Source: Algibacter mikhailovii
GTDB taxonomy: Bacteria; Bacteroidota; Bacteroidia; Flavobacteriales; Flavobacteriaceae
Assembly (NCBI RefSeq): GCF_014651495.1
Contig: NZ_BMWZ01000008.1
Span: 62,001-126,000 of the forward strand
Direction: 5' to 3'
Length of the DNA stretch: 64,000 nt
How positions within the stretch are numbered: the first letter of the stretch is position 1; each line of letters opens with the position of its first letter. Both the position numbers and the translations under genes were made by a program. Below, piece after piece: positions 47,846-57,072 of this stretch. Below the pieces are notes generated by a model, which ran no database searches, was not told the origin of the DNA, and worked only from the letters and a program-made list of their open reading frames with translations.

Positions 47846-49306
47846 CTATTTTTTTAAAACCCAGGTGTCTTTTGATCCACCTCCTTGTGATGAATTAACA
47901 ACTAAGTTGCCTCTTTTTAATGCTACTCTAGTTAAACCACTTTTTAAGACATAGCTTTTGTCTTTTCCCAGTAAAGTAAAAGTTCTTAAATCTACATGTC
48001 TAGGTTCAAAAGATTTCTCAGCCTCTATATAAGTAGAATGGACTGAAAGGGACATAATAGGTTGGGCAATATACTTTCTTGGTGTTTTTAAAATAATGGC
48101 TTTAACTTCTTCTATTTCTTTTTTAGATAATTTGTTTCCTATATGAATACCATAACCCCCAGCTTCATCAACAGGCTTTATGACCAGATTATGAACGTTA
48201 TTTAGTACATAGTCTAAATCTTCTTTTCTACTGCAATGATAGGTGTGTACATTTTTAAGTATAGGTTCTTCATTTAAATAATACTTTATTATTGCTGGCA
48301 TGTAGGTGTAAATAGCTTTGTCATCGGCTACACCAGTACCGGGGGCATTGGCAAGACATACATTACCTGCTTTATAAGCTTTAAATAAACCGGGTACACC
48401 TAAAACAGAATCAGGATTAAATACCTCAGGATCAATAAATGCATCGTCAATTCTTCTGTAGATAACATCCACTTTTTTAGGCCCATTGATGGTCTTCATG
48501 TATACAAAGTTGTCTTCTACAAAAAGATCTCTACCTTCAACAAGTTCAACCCCCATTCCTTTTGCTAAATACGAGTGCTCATAATATGCAGAATTAAAAA
48601 CACCTGGCGTAAGAACCACGCAATTGGGTTTATCAACACCTTTTGGTTTTACGGTTTCTAATATTTCAAGAAGGTTTTGGGAGTAATCGTTAACCGTATG
48701 AATTTTATACTTATCAAAAACGCCGAATAAAGCACGTTTTAATGCTGTTCTATTACATATAACATAACTTACGCCAGAGGGACATCTAATATTATCTTCT
48801 AAAACATAATAATTGCCATCGGCATGTTTTATTAAATCCGTTCCTGAAATATGATTATAAATGCCTCCAGGAGGGTTGAAGCCTTTCATCTCTTTCAAAT
48901 AGTTGGCAGAAGATTCAATGAGTGATTTGGGTACTATGCCTTCTTTAATGATATTTTGATCATGATATAAATCCTCCAAAAACAAATTGAGCGCTTTGCT
49001 GCGTTGTAAAACGCCTTGCTCTATATGTTCCCATTCTTTGTGATCAATTATTCTAGGGAATAGGTCAAATGGAAATATTTTTTCTTTGGTTTCGTTATTT
49101 CCGTATACCTGAAATGTGATGCCTTGATTAAAAAAAGATGTTTTTGCATAGTCGTTTAAAGTTTCAAAATCTACAATACTATGTTCTTTGTATAGGTCAA
49201 ATATGGTTTTGTAAACTTCTCTAATGGAACCTTTAGAATCAAAGACTTCATCTAGTAATTTAGTATTACAAGAATATGTCGCAAATAGAGGTGTATTTTT
49301 ATTCAT
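47846..49306 (-). CDS. Circularly permuted type 2 ATP-grasp protein
   Basis: A 486-residue soluble enzyme. Conserved blocks are FPFDLFPRIIDHKEWEHIEQG (78-98), NIRCPSGVSYVICNR (172-186), CVVLTPGVFNSAYYEHSYLA (229-248), VDVIYRRIDDAFIDPE (279-294) and the nucleotide-binding VIKPVDEAGGYGIHIG (375-390) with an intact glycine-rich loop. It ends VVNSSQGGGSKDTWVLKK. It is the separate paralogue of the first half of the fusion at 43224-45782. It likely forms amide bonds with ATP. Divergently oriented from the mechanosensitive channel gene, with a 412-base gap between them. Confidence 0.92.
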   Translation of the reverse strand: MNKNTPLFATYSCNTKLLDEVFDSKGSIREVYKTIFDLYKEHSIVDFETLNDYAKTSFFNQGITFQVYGNNETKEKIFPFDLFPRIIDHKEWEHIEQGVLQRSKALNLFLEDLYHDQNIIKEGIVPKSLIESSANYLKEMKGFNPPGGIYNHISGTDLIKHADGNYYVLEDNIRCPSGVSYVICNRTALKRALFGVFDKYKIHTVNDYSQNLLEILETVKPKGVDKPNCVVLTPGVFNSAYYEHSYLAKGMGVELVEGRDLFVEDNFVYMKTINGPKKVDVIYRRIDDAFIDPEVFNPDSVLGVPGLFKAYKAGNVCLANAPGTGVADDKAIYTYMPAIIKYYLNEEPILKNVHTYHCSRKEDLDYVLNNVHNLVIKPVDEAGGYGIHIGNKLSKKEIEEVKAIILKTPRKYIAQPIMSLSVHSTYIEAEKSFEPRHVDLRTFTLLGKDKSYVLKSGLTRVALKRGNLVVNSSQGGGSKDTWVLKK

Positions 49307-49718
49307 AATACATGGATAATTAGTAGTTCTAAATTTATTAATAAAAACCCTAATTTCCTGTCGTAAATTGATAAAAATACCTACTTATTATAGTGATGTT
49401 ATAATATTAGAAGGTTTTTTTTGTCAGTTTAAAAAAAAAGCGCACGAATAATCTTTTTGAATGGTGTTTTTTCATGTTCTGTAGTTACTTAAAAAAGTAT
49501 TTTGTTGGTTAACTATTTCTAAAATATATTTAGAATTTAAGCGTTTCGAGATTCTTTTTATTTATTCTACAATTACCCAATGGATAATAGTATTACAATA
49601 ATTATGGTAATGTAATAGGTTTTTTTTAGTACGTGGGTCAACATTCTTTACAATCCATGTTGTACATATATATTTAAATCAAATAAATAAGTATATTGTT
49701 TCGTGAAAATTAACCCCT
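49307..49718. other. Divergent regulatory interval
   Basis: 412 bases between the divergent ATP-grasp and MscS genes. AT-rich, with T runs at about 49416 and 49621 and an A run at about 49431. I find no open frame or stable dyad and no clean TTG/TAnnTTTG pair on either strand; both promoters must lie here. Confidence 0.5.
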
Positions 49719-52151
49719 ATGATAGATAAGTTCTATAGCTCTAATTATTTTTTATTATTCATTTTATTTTTTTCATTCGCCGGTATAGCCCAAGAGCAAG
49801 AGGTTGTAAGTGATAGTACTTCTGTTTCTAAGGAATCTATTGCCATCGGAGATATTTCGGAAGAATCTGAAAAACTGGGTCAGGAATTATTGAAGCTTAA
49901 AAGTGCTCTAGATAAAAATGAAAGAGTCCTAGAGATTGATTCAATTATTACCTTAAAAACTCCGGAAATTCTTAAATTGGTAGATACCGTATTTTTAAAA
50001 AGGGAAGATGTAACCTTACGTGATCTCAAAGTTAGGAAGGTAGAATGGACCAATTATAAAGCCGTTTTAAGCGAACATCAAAGCACGATAAAAGATCGAT
50101 CAGAAGAGATTAGTAAAATTATCAATGATGTGTTTTCTGATTTAAATAAATGGGAACTCACAAAAAAGGAATTGGCCGATAGAAGTGAGTCTAAGGATAT
50201 GGAGGAGAGTTTTGATCGCGCTATTTCTTCTTTGGAAGAAATTTTGAAGGCTGCCCATTTGCGCTTAGACGATGTGTTTTCTACTCAGAAAAAAATTACC
50301 GAATTGGTTCTGGTTATTGATTCTGAGATTTCTAATATTGAATTCGCTGAGAATCAAAGACGTAAGGATTATTTTGTTTTTGATAAGAAACCTATTTGGG
50401 AAAAAGGTGAAAAACTTATGCTTGGTGATAGTATTTCTGTGAATTCACTCTCTTCCTATCAATTACTGAAGGAAGGTATAAAGGAAAACAAAAAGCAATT
50501 TTTAGAGTTTTTTCATTTAAATATAAAAACAGCGATCCTTCAAATTATTTTCCTTGTTCTATTTCTCGCTTTTCTTATTACGGCTAATATTAAATGGAAT
50601 AAAGAAGAGATTTTGTCCTTAAAGAATCCCATAGAAATTCAAGCTAAAACCATACTAGTAAACCCTATCTTAACTACATTATCAGTAGGATTTTTGGTTA
50701 CGGCTTTCTTTTATGACTCCATGGTTCCAGCCTATGCTGAATTTCATGTATTTGTCATTTTGTTTACAACAGTTTTGTTATTGCCAAAATTAACGGGTAA
50801 AGGCATAAGAAATTTTTTATGGCTACTTTTTGTTATATATACTATCACCATTTTTGAAGCCTTTATTGGTGTTAAGGCTAATTTAGTGAGAAATCTATCT
50901 TTATTTACAAGTTTATTATTGCTAGTGTCTTTATATATGGGACGTAAAACGGTAAGTCAATATCCGGAGAATTTTTCTCAAATTTTACGACCTTTTAAGT
51001 TGATTTCCGTGTTATATATGGCATTGCTTGTACTTTCCATCATTGCTAATATTATAGGCATGTTCGGCCTGTCTGCTTATTTAACAAAGGCAGTTATGGT
51101 TTCGGCAATTTTTGCTTTTGTGGTATACCTGTCAACAAAAGTTTTTATAAGTATTTTTATTTTAATTTTTAAGTTCCGAACGACAACAAATATTCAGACC
51201 TTAACTACGCTGATAAACGCTACACATCATAGAATAAGGCCACTGTTTAATTTTATGGGATTTGTTGTTTGGCTATTATTTACTTTAAGAGGTTTTGAAA
51301 TATATGATTATATAATAAATAGTTATAATGAAATTATAGCTTTAGAATGGCAAATTGGAGAAATGACTATCTCTTTAGGGGGCATGCTTGCTTTTGCTGG
51401 AATTTTTATTATTACTTTAATCTTGTCTAAGTTGGCGGCAGCGATTTTTCAAGATGAGTGGATGGTAAATGTCTTGCCAAGAGGGATTGCTCCAGCCATT
51501 TCATTAGTTCTTAGGATTGTAATGATTGTCATAGGACTTTATGCTGGATTTACGGCTGCAGGGGTTGATTTAAGTAAACTTGGGTTTATTCTTGGAGCTC
51601 TTGGTGTTGGTATTGGTTTTGGTCTGCAAAATGTAGTACTCAACTTTGTTTCAGGTTTAATTTTGGCTTTTGAACGTCCTATTAATATTGGAGATACTAT
51701 CGAGGTTGATATGGAAATGGGCGTGGTAACAAATATTGGTGTGCGTTCAAGTAATATTCGTGCGTATTCTGGGGCTGAAGTCATTATTCCTAACGGCGAT
51801 TTGATTTCCAAAAAAGTTGTGAATTGGACGTTATCTAATAGAAATAGACGGAGCAATGTGGCTATGAAAACATCTCCTGATGCCGATCCAGAACGTGTCA
51901 TTGCACTATTCAATGAAATAGCATTAAATCATCCAAGAACGAGTGCTATCCCTGAACCTCAAACATATTTTCATGGCTATGGGCCTGATGGGAATTTAAA
52001 TTTCTCACTTATGTATTGGACTACATTTTCAGATACATTGAATACCGATAATGATATCGCTTTGCAAATATTTAAAAAACTAAAAGAAGAAGATATTGAT
52101 GCGCCAGCTCCAGTAAGACGTATTGTTACGGAGGAACGTAAGAAGGGGTGA
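49719..52151 (+). CDS. MscS-family mechanosensitive channel, large type
   Basis: An 810-residue inner-membrane channel. Signal peptide at residues 1-24. A coiled-coil periplasmic region covers about 30-260 (KLGQELLKLKSALDKNERVL; DRSEEISKIINDVFSDLNKW). About ten hydrophobic segments follow between 270 and 650. The MscS pore helix and beta domain are recognisable: LSKLGFILGALGVGIGFGLQNVVLNFVSGLILAFERPINIGDTIEV, then NIRAYSGAEVIIPNGDLISKKVVNWTLS. The architecture resembles the MscK/MscM types with a large periplasmic part. It protects against osmotic downshock by family analogy. Monocistronic. Confidence 0.9.
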   Translation: MIDKFYSSNYFLLFILFFSFAGIAQEQEVVSDSTSVSKESIAIGDISEESEKLGQELLKLKSALDKNERVLEIDSIITLKTPEILKLVDTVFLKREDVTLRDLKVRKVEWTNYKAVLSEHQSTIKDRSEEISKIINDVFSDLNKWELTKKELADRSESKDMEESFDRAISSLEEILKAAHLRLDDVFSTQKKITELVLVIDSEISNIEFAENQRRKDYFVFDKKPIWEKGEKLMLGDSISVNSLSSYQLLKEGIKENKKQFLEFFHLNIKTAILQIIFLVLFLAFLITANIKWNKEEILSLKNPIEIQAKTILVNPILTTLSVGFLVTAFFYDSMVPAYAEFHVFVILFTTVLLLPKLTGKGIRNFLWLLFVIYTITIFEAFIGVKANLVRNLSLFTSLLLLVSLYMGRKTVSQYPENFSQILRPFKLISVLYMALLVLSIIANIIGMFGLSAYLTKAVMVSAIFAFVVYLSTKVFISIFILIFKFRTTTNIQTLTTLINATHHRIRPLFNFMGFVVWLLFTLRGFEIYDYIINSYNEIIALEWQIGEMTISLGGMLAFAGIFIITLILSKLAAAIFQDEWMVNVLPRGIAPAISLVLRIVMIVIGLYAGFTAAGVDLSKLGFILGALGVGIGFGLQNVVLNFVSGLILAFERPINIGDTIEVDMEMGVVTNIGVRSSNIRAYSGAEVIIPNGDLISKKVVNWTLSNRNRRSNVAMKTSPDADPERVIALFNEIALNHPRTSAIPEPQTYFHGYGPDGNLNFSLMYWTTFSDTLNTDNDIALQIFKKLKEEDIDAPAPVRRIVTEERKKG

Positions 52152-52346
52152 TTTAATTGAAGGGAATTAACAAGGATAAAATTTTATTCATTTTGTTCTA
52201 AATTCCAATAAGCTGAGCAAACCAAAATGACTATTTATAAAATGCTTTTAGGTTTGGTAGGAGTGTAACTTAGCTTGGTATTAACTTGAAATCATGTCTG
52301 AAGGAAAGCATAATTTATAAAGACTACGTAGAATTTATAGTAGTAG

Positions 52347-53024
52347 TTAGTCGTCCAACAGATCAGGACGCCGTTCTTTAGTCCTCAGATAAGCCTGTTC
52401 TTCACGCCATTTTTCAATTTCAGGCAGGTTTCCGCTAAACAACAGCTTTGGCACCTTCCATCCTTTGTATTCTCTCGGTTTGGTATAAATTGGTGGCGCT
52501 AATAGATTGTCTTGAAACGAGTCCGTTAGTGCCGAAGTTTCATTACCTAATACTCCTGGTATCAACCTAATTACTGCATCACACAACACTGCAGCACCTA
52601 ATTCACCTCCAGATAGTACATAATCGCCAATAGAAATTTCACGTGTTATAAATTGGTCGCGCACACGTTGGTCAACACCCTTGTAGTGTCCGCATAAAAT
52701 AATTATATTTTCCTGTAATGACAATTGGTTTGCAATACCTTGATTTAACGTATTTCCATCAGGGGTCATATAAATAACTTCATCATAATCACGTTCTGCT
52801 TTCAATGCAGAAATACATTTGTCAATGGGCTCTACCATCATCACCATACCGGCACCGCCACCAAATTGCGTATCGTCAATAGATTTATATCTATCCGACG
52901 TATAATCCCGTAAATTATGAAAATGAACTTCAACTAAGTCAGCTTCTATGGCTCGTTTTAATATAGATGCTTCGAAAGGACTTTTAAGTAATTCTGGTAA
53001 AACAGTGATGATATCTATACGCAT
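52347..53024 (-). CDS. trmD: tRNA (guanine-37-N1)-methyltransferase
   Basis: A 225-residue SPOUT methyltransferase that makes m1G37 in tRNAs and prevents +1 frameshifting. It opens [21 protein letters not shown]. The trefoil-knot AdoMet site is intact: [14 protein letters not shown] and [19 protein letters not shown]. The C-terminal tRNA-binding part includes [28 protein letters not shown] and ends KERRPDLL. Full length. A TATCTTTG box (53050-53043 on this strand) lies 19 bases before the start and may be its -7 element. It is isolated here, without rpsP, rimM or rplS around it. Confidence 0.95.
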   Translation of the reverse strand: MRIDIITVLPELLKSPFEASILKRAIEADLVEVHFHNLRDYTSDRYKSIDDTQFGGGAGMVMMVEPIDKCISALKAERDYDEVIYMTPDGNTLNQGIANQLSLQENIIILCGHYKGVDQRVRDQFITREISIGDYVLSGGELGAAVLCDAVIRLIPGVLGNETSALTDSFQDNLLAPPIYTKPREYKGWKVPKLLFSGNLPEIEKWREEQAYLRTKERRPDLLDD

Positions 53025-53193
53025 GCTTCTTTTTTAGTGCTGCAAAGATAAATGAATTGTTTGGGATGTATTAATAGTAATTATGAAGTGTTTAATAAAG
53101 GTTGAAAATTAAGGTCTAATTTTTTATGTTTTTAAGAGCTAAGAATCCTAATTATAAATTGAATGCTCTGAAATGCCCTTGTATTATAATGTC

Positions 53194-55011
53194 CTAAAAG
53201 GTATAATGTCCGGAATTTATATCTTTTAGTAGTTTTTCATCAAGAATGGCGTATTCATTGTTTTTTGGAAGCATCACATAAATTGTGTCAGCGCAATTAA
53301 AGCCCTCCTTTTTTAAGTCAAATTTTTTGATTTTAAGTGTATGTGTGAAGCTGATTTGATCCTTAAGTCTTATAAAAATAGGGACTGCATATCTAGGGAG
53401 TTCATTAAGAAGATGTTCTGTTAGGGTATTAATATTAAAATCTTTATCACTATGTGTTGTAATGGTAGCCATTCCTGCCTTTCCATCATTATTTGGTATT
53501 TGTACGCCGTAGACGGCGGACATATCAATGCTCTCAAGTTGACCAAGAACGCCTTCTACTTCATCCGTGGCAACATTTTCTCCCTTCCATCTAAAAGTGT
53601 CTCCCAATCGGTCCACAAATCTAGCATGCTTAAAACTTATATCTTGTAATAGGTCACCACTATTGAACCAATGGTCGCCTTTTTTAAAGACATCTTGAAG
53701 AATTTTATCTTTATTCTTAGTTTTATTTACGTAACCATCAAAAGCCATAGTTTCACTTATCTCAGATATGAGTAAACCTGTTTCACCTTTATGTACAGGA
53801 ATTAGGAAGTTATCCGCACCTTTTATTGGACAATCATTTTCAATATCATACTTTATAATGCTATAATTTGTGGGGCACCACCCAATAGTACAGTCAAAAT
53901 TGAAGGTGTTCGTGAATCCTACATTGCCGTCAGCGGCACCATAGAACTCGAAGATATGTTTAATTTGAAAACGCTCTTTGAATTCATGCCAAATATCTGG
54001 TCTAAGTCCGTTACCCATAATCTTTTTTATACGATGGGTTTTATCAAGTTTAGAAGGCGGTGCATTAACTAAATAACGACATAGTTCGCCTATATAAATA
54101 AAAGACGAAACATTATACTTCCTTACATCTTCCCAGAACTGTGATACCGAAAATTTACGTCTCATGACCACAGTGCATTGGGCAGCAAGTGCAGTTGGCC
54201 ATCCTACAATAAGGGCATTGGTATGGTAGAAAGGAATGGGGATATACATCACATCATTTTGATTGAGATTCATATTGACTTTACCAAACCAGTAGTGGGT
54301 TGATAGCCATTTTCTATGGGTTTGGCGAGATGCTTTAGGCAATCCTGTAGTACCAGAAGTAAATACATAGGCGTATACTTGGCCAGCCTTAATAGGCTGA
54401 TTTAATACGGGGTTTTTTTCACTTGAATTAATTAGTACTTCATTAAGATTTACATAATGTTTAGGACAGTCATTAAGTTTTTTATCTGCTATCCAATAGT
54501 AGCGATTATCTTCGGGTGTTGTTAATAAAGGCGTTACTTTTTCATAGTATGGTATCAACTCCTCACCAATAAAATAGAATCTAGATTTTGTGAGTTCTAA
54601 TGAATGTATTAGGACCTTCTCTCTTTGGTTTGGATTTATTAATGAAACAATAGCTCCTATTTTTGCACATGCTGTAATTAAAAATAGAAGTTCTGGTCTG
54701 TTTTCTAAAAAGGCAATTACTGTATCTCCATTTTTTACACCTTCCGAAATAAGGTAATTGGCATACTTGTTTACTTTCGCGTTAAATTCATTGTAGGTAT
54801 AGCTATCATCTTCATATCTCAGCGCAATAGTATCTCCTTGCTTTACTGCAATGGATTCTATTATTTTTCCTATGGATTCGTTACTGTCTGAATGAAGGTT
54901 TTTTGCCTTTTTTATATACTTTATAATTCTTGGTAATTGCGGTGTCAATAAAATTAATTTTCCAAGAATTTGGCTTAGCTTAATCGTGTGTTTGTTTGGG
55001 GACTTAGTCAT
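53194..55011 (-). CDS. Long-chain acyl-CoA synthetase, FATP/SLC27-like
   Basis: A 605-residue adenylate-forming enzyme that activates fatty acids to acyl-CoA. The ATP motif is YVFTSGTTGLPKASRQTHRKW, and the second core motif is WFNSGDLLQDISFKHARFVDRLGDTFRWKGENVAT. The FATP-type arrangement (IFEFYGAADGNVGFTN before the second motif; VYGVQIPNNDGKAGMATI after) points to the very-long-chain/FATP group rather than FadD. The N-terminus has an amphipathic helix instead of a signal peptide. Its start overlaps the end of the upstream channel gene by eight bases, so the two are translated together. Confidence 0.88.
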   Translation of the reverse strand: MTKSPNKHTIKLSQILGKLILLTPQLPRIIKYIKKAKNLHSDSNESIGKIIESIAVKQGDTIALRYEDDSYTYNEFNAKVNKYANYLISEGVKNGDTVIAFLENRPELLFLITACAKIGAIVSLINPNQREKVLIHSLELTKSRFYFIGEELIPYYEKVTPLLTTPEDNRYYWIADKKLNDCPKHYVNLNEVLINSSEKNPVLNQPIKAGQVYAYVFTSGTTGLPKASRQTHRKWLSTHYWFGKVNMNLNQNDVMYIPIPFYHTNALIVGWPTALAAQCTVVMRRKFSVSQFWEDVRKYNVSSFIYIGELCRYLVNAPPSKLDKTHRIKKIMGNGLRPDIWHEFKERFQIKHIFEFYGAADGNVGFTNTFNFDCTIGWCPTNYSIIKYDIENDCPIKGADNFLIPVHKGETGLLISEISETMAFDGYVNKTKNKDKILQDVFKKGDHWFNSGDLLQDISFKHARFVDRLGDTFRWKGENVATDEVEGVLGQLESIDMSAVYGVQIPNNDGKAGMATITTHSDKDFNINTLTEHLLNELPRYAVPIFIRLKDQISFTHTLKIKKFDLKKEGFNCADTIYVMLPKNNEYAILDEKLLKDINSGHYTF

Positions 55012-56680
55012 GTTGTTCCTTATTACTTGTCTTAATTGTAACCTTTTGGTTTTGCCCTGTTAAATGATCAACAATTTTATCAAGTGGCGATTTGTCCTCT
55101 GGTTTAAGTTGACTAGGCACTGTAGTTAAGCTCCCGTCACGAGCAGCCACGTAGCTCGGAGATAATATTTCAACACCAGCCTCATTAAATACAATTAAAA
55201 TATTTTTATGCATTTCAGAATATATAGCCGGCATTTTTTTAGATTCTAGCGTATATGCGTTCAATTCATATGAAACATAATAATCGTCTAGACTTGTTTG
55301 TAAAACAAAAGGAGCAGGTTCTTTTTCTAAAAGAGAAGTTTTGTCAGCCGCTTGAAGTAATAGGGTGTTGGCCGTTTCCCAAGGTAAATCATAACCCAGA
55401 GTTATTGTGGTATGCAGTATGATAGGTTTATGGTTTTCATTGGAATAGTTTATAATTGTGCCTACCAAAATCTTTGCATTTGGTATGGTAACATCTTCTT
55501 TTTTTGTAGTTCTAATTCTGGTGACTAAAATGGTTTTTTCAATGACATCTCCCATAATATTGTCAATGAGTACACGATCTCCTATTTGAAACGGACGCAT
55601 ATATGTAATGACTATGCCTGCGATAATATTCGCAATTGCAGAAGTAGACCCAAACGAAATTATAGCACCAATAAAAATCGAGACACCTTGAAATGCTGAA
55701 GATCCTGATCCAGGTAAATAGGGGAATATCAATATTAAAGCTAAGGCATAAATAAATATACCAAAAATCTTCCCTGTAGGTTTAGCCCAATCTTTATGAA
55801 AATTTTTAATCTCAAAACGTTCTTTGTCAACATCATTAGCAATATCATTTATTACTCGAACAATATATCTGGCGAAAAAAGCAATAATTACAATAAAGAA
55901 TAGGGAAGGGATAAAGTCAATAAATCCGTAAAATATATATTTTACAGGTTTTGCGATATAACCATAAAATAAATTGACTACGTTTTCGGCCCAAGGGAAA
56001 AAACTAAACATGAAGGGCGCATATACAAATAGTGATAAGGCTATGATTGCAATGCGAAAAACATTAGAGATAAATACAAAGATATTAACGGTGTCTTTGG
56101 GGATGAAGTACTTAAGAATATTTTGTTTTTTACGGAGAAATTTTTGTTCAATTTTTGATAGTCTTAAGTCTATTTTTCGAAATGCCCAATTAATAAATTT
56201 AATATAAAAAACCAGTATTATTAAGGATAGCACGAAATAGCCAATACGTTTGGCCCATTCTTTTGTGCTTAGTTCTTCTCCTTGATTCAATGTGCTGTTT
56301 AAGCGTTCTAACCTAAACTTTGCTAGTTTTTCAATGGTTGTGCTGTGGTTTTCTGCATCTCTGGAGGTTGTAATAATGGCAAATTTATTATTTAGCATTA
56401 TTTTTATAAATTCATTTCCCGTTTCAAGCCACAAGCTATCAGTTAATGGATTGTATGTAGAGGTTAGCCGTTCTAACCTGAGCGAAGCCTCTTCAGCTCT
56501 TACTTTAAGGGGGTAGTTGTCCATACTACTTTTAAAATAAAATAGTGTGTCATTCTTCAAAATTACAGGTTCTTTTAAATCATTCTGAGGAGGTATGGAA
56601 TCTTGAGCTCCTAAAGCAAAAGGAAAGACTATTAGAAATAGCAGTATTTTATGAAATGGCATAAGGAAAGTTTGTCTCAC
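55004..56680 (-). CDS. MscS-family mechanosensitive channel, medium type
   Basis: A 558-residue inner-membrane protein. Signal peptide at about 1-24 (LIVFPFALGAQ). A periplasmic segment runs to residue 140, and the hydrophobic segments begin near 150. The MscS core is GVSIFIGAIISFGSTSAIANIIAGIVITYMRPFQIGDRVLIDNIMG, followed by RTTKKEDVTIPNAKILVGTIINYS. The C-terminal beta/alpha domain has LGYDLPWETANTLLLQAADK. Second MscS-type channel within 5 kb, with a different periplasmic part from the first. Overlaps the acyl-CoA synthetase gene by eight bases. Confidence 0.9.
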   Translation of the reverse strand: MRQTFLMPFHKILLFLIVFPFALGAQDSIPPQNDLKEPVILKNDTLFYFKSSMDNYPLKVRAEEASLRLERLTSTYNPLTDSLWLETGNEFIKIMLNNKFAIITTSRDAENHSTTIEKLAKFRLERLNSTLNQGEELSTKEWAKRIGYFVLSLIILVFYIKFINWAFRKIDLRLSKIEQKFLRKKQNILKYFIPKDTVNIFVFISNVFRIAIIALSLFVYAPFMFSFFPWAENVVNLFYGYIAKPVKYIFYGFIDFIPSLFFIVIIAFFARYIVRVINDIANDVDKERFEIKNFHKDWAKPTGKIFGIFIYALALILIFPYLPGSGSSAFQGVSIFIGAIISFGSTSAIANIIAGIVITYMRPFQIGDRVLIDNIMGDVIEKTILVTRIRTTKKEDVTIPNAKILVGTIINYSNENHKPIILHTTITLGYDLPWETANTLLLQAADKTSLLEKEPAPFVLQTSLDDYYVSYELNAYTLESKKMPAIYSEMHKNILIVFNEAGVEILSPSYVAARDGSLTTVPSQLKPEDKSPLDKIVDHLTGQNQKVTIKTSNKEQHD

Positions 56681-57072
56681 GAAGTTAAATAAAATATAAA
56701 GTGGATTTTTAAAACTGGCTGAGCCAATATTAAGTCTTGCTCTAATTTAGTTTATTTTTTTAATTAAATCAAATGCTTATAATTCCATAAGGATTTAAAC
56801 CCCATTATTGTTAAGATAAACTCTTATTATCATTAGAATATGCAGGCCAATTATCGAAAAGAAAGCGACTGGGTTATTTTTAACTCATTGCCATATATTA
56901 GTTGCGCCAACAATTCAGTTTTGTGCAATGATTTGCTTGTTAATAAATTAACTCTATTCTATGTTTGGGAGGGCTTTAACATGACTAGATACTATGCCTT
57001 CTAATACTGCTATTATTTAATAGCCCAAAACCCTCCTTTAACCTTATAATAAGTCCTGATAGTTTTAGAAGT
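56681..57072. other. Intergenic region upstream of the MscS/acyl-CoA synthetase pair
   Basis: 392 bases between two minus-strand genes. The right end (about 56967-57037) has partly complementary GGAGGG / CCCTCC and GCTATTA / AATAGC segments that could fold as a terminator for the M1 peptidase message. A 54-codon plus-strand frame (56840-57004) is present but has nothing to support it. Confidence 0.45.

Noticed and set aside
39878-49306. Locus considered as an anti-phage defence or toxin-antitoxin island
   Set aside because: No nuclease, reverse transcriptase, restriction or abortive-infection domains are seen, and composition is like the neighbours; the families match the amidoligase system instead.
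51539-51913. 124-codon frame antisense to the large MscS channel
   Set aside because: Shadow of the conserved pore-helix region on the other strand.
56840-57004. 54-codon plus-strand ORF in the gap before the M1 peptidase
   Set aside because: No promoter, no neighbour in the same direction, no recognisable motif; chance open frame is likely at this length.
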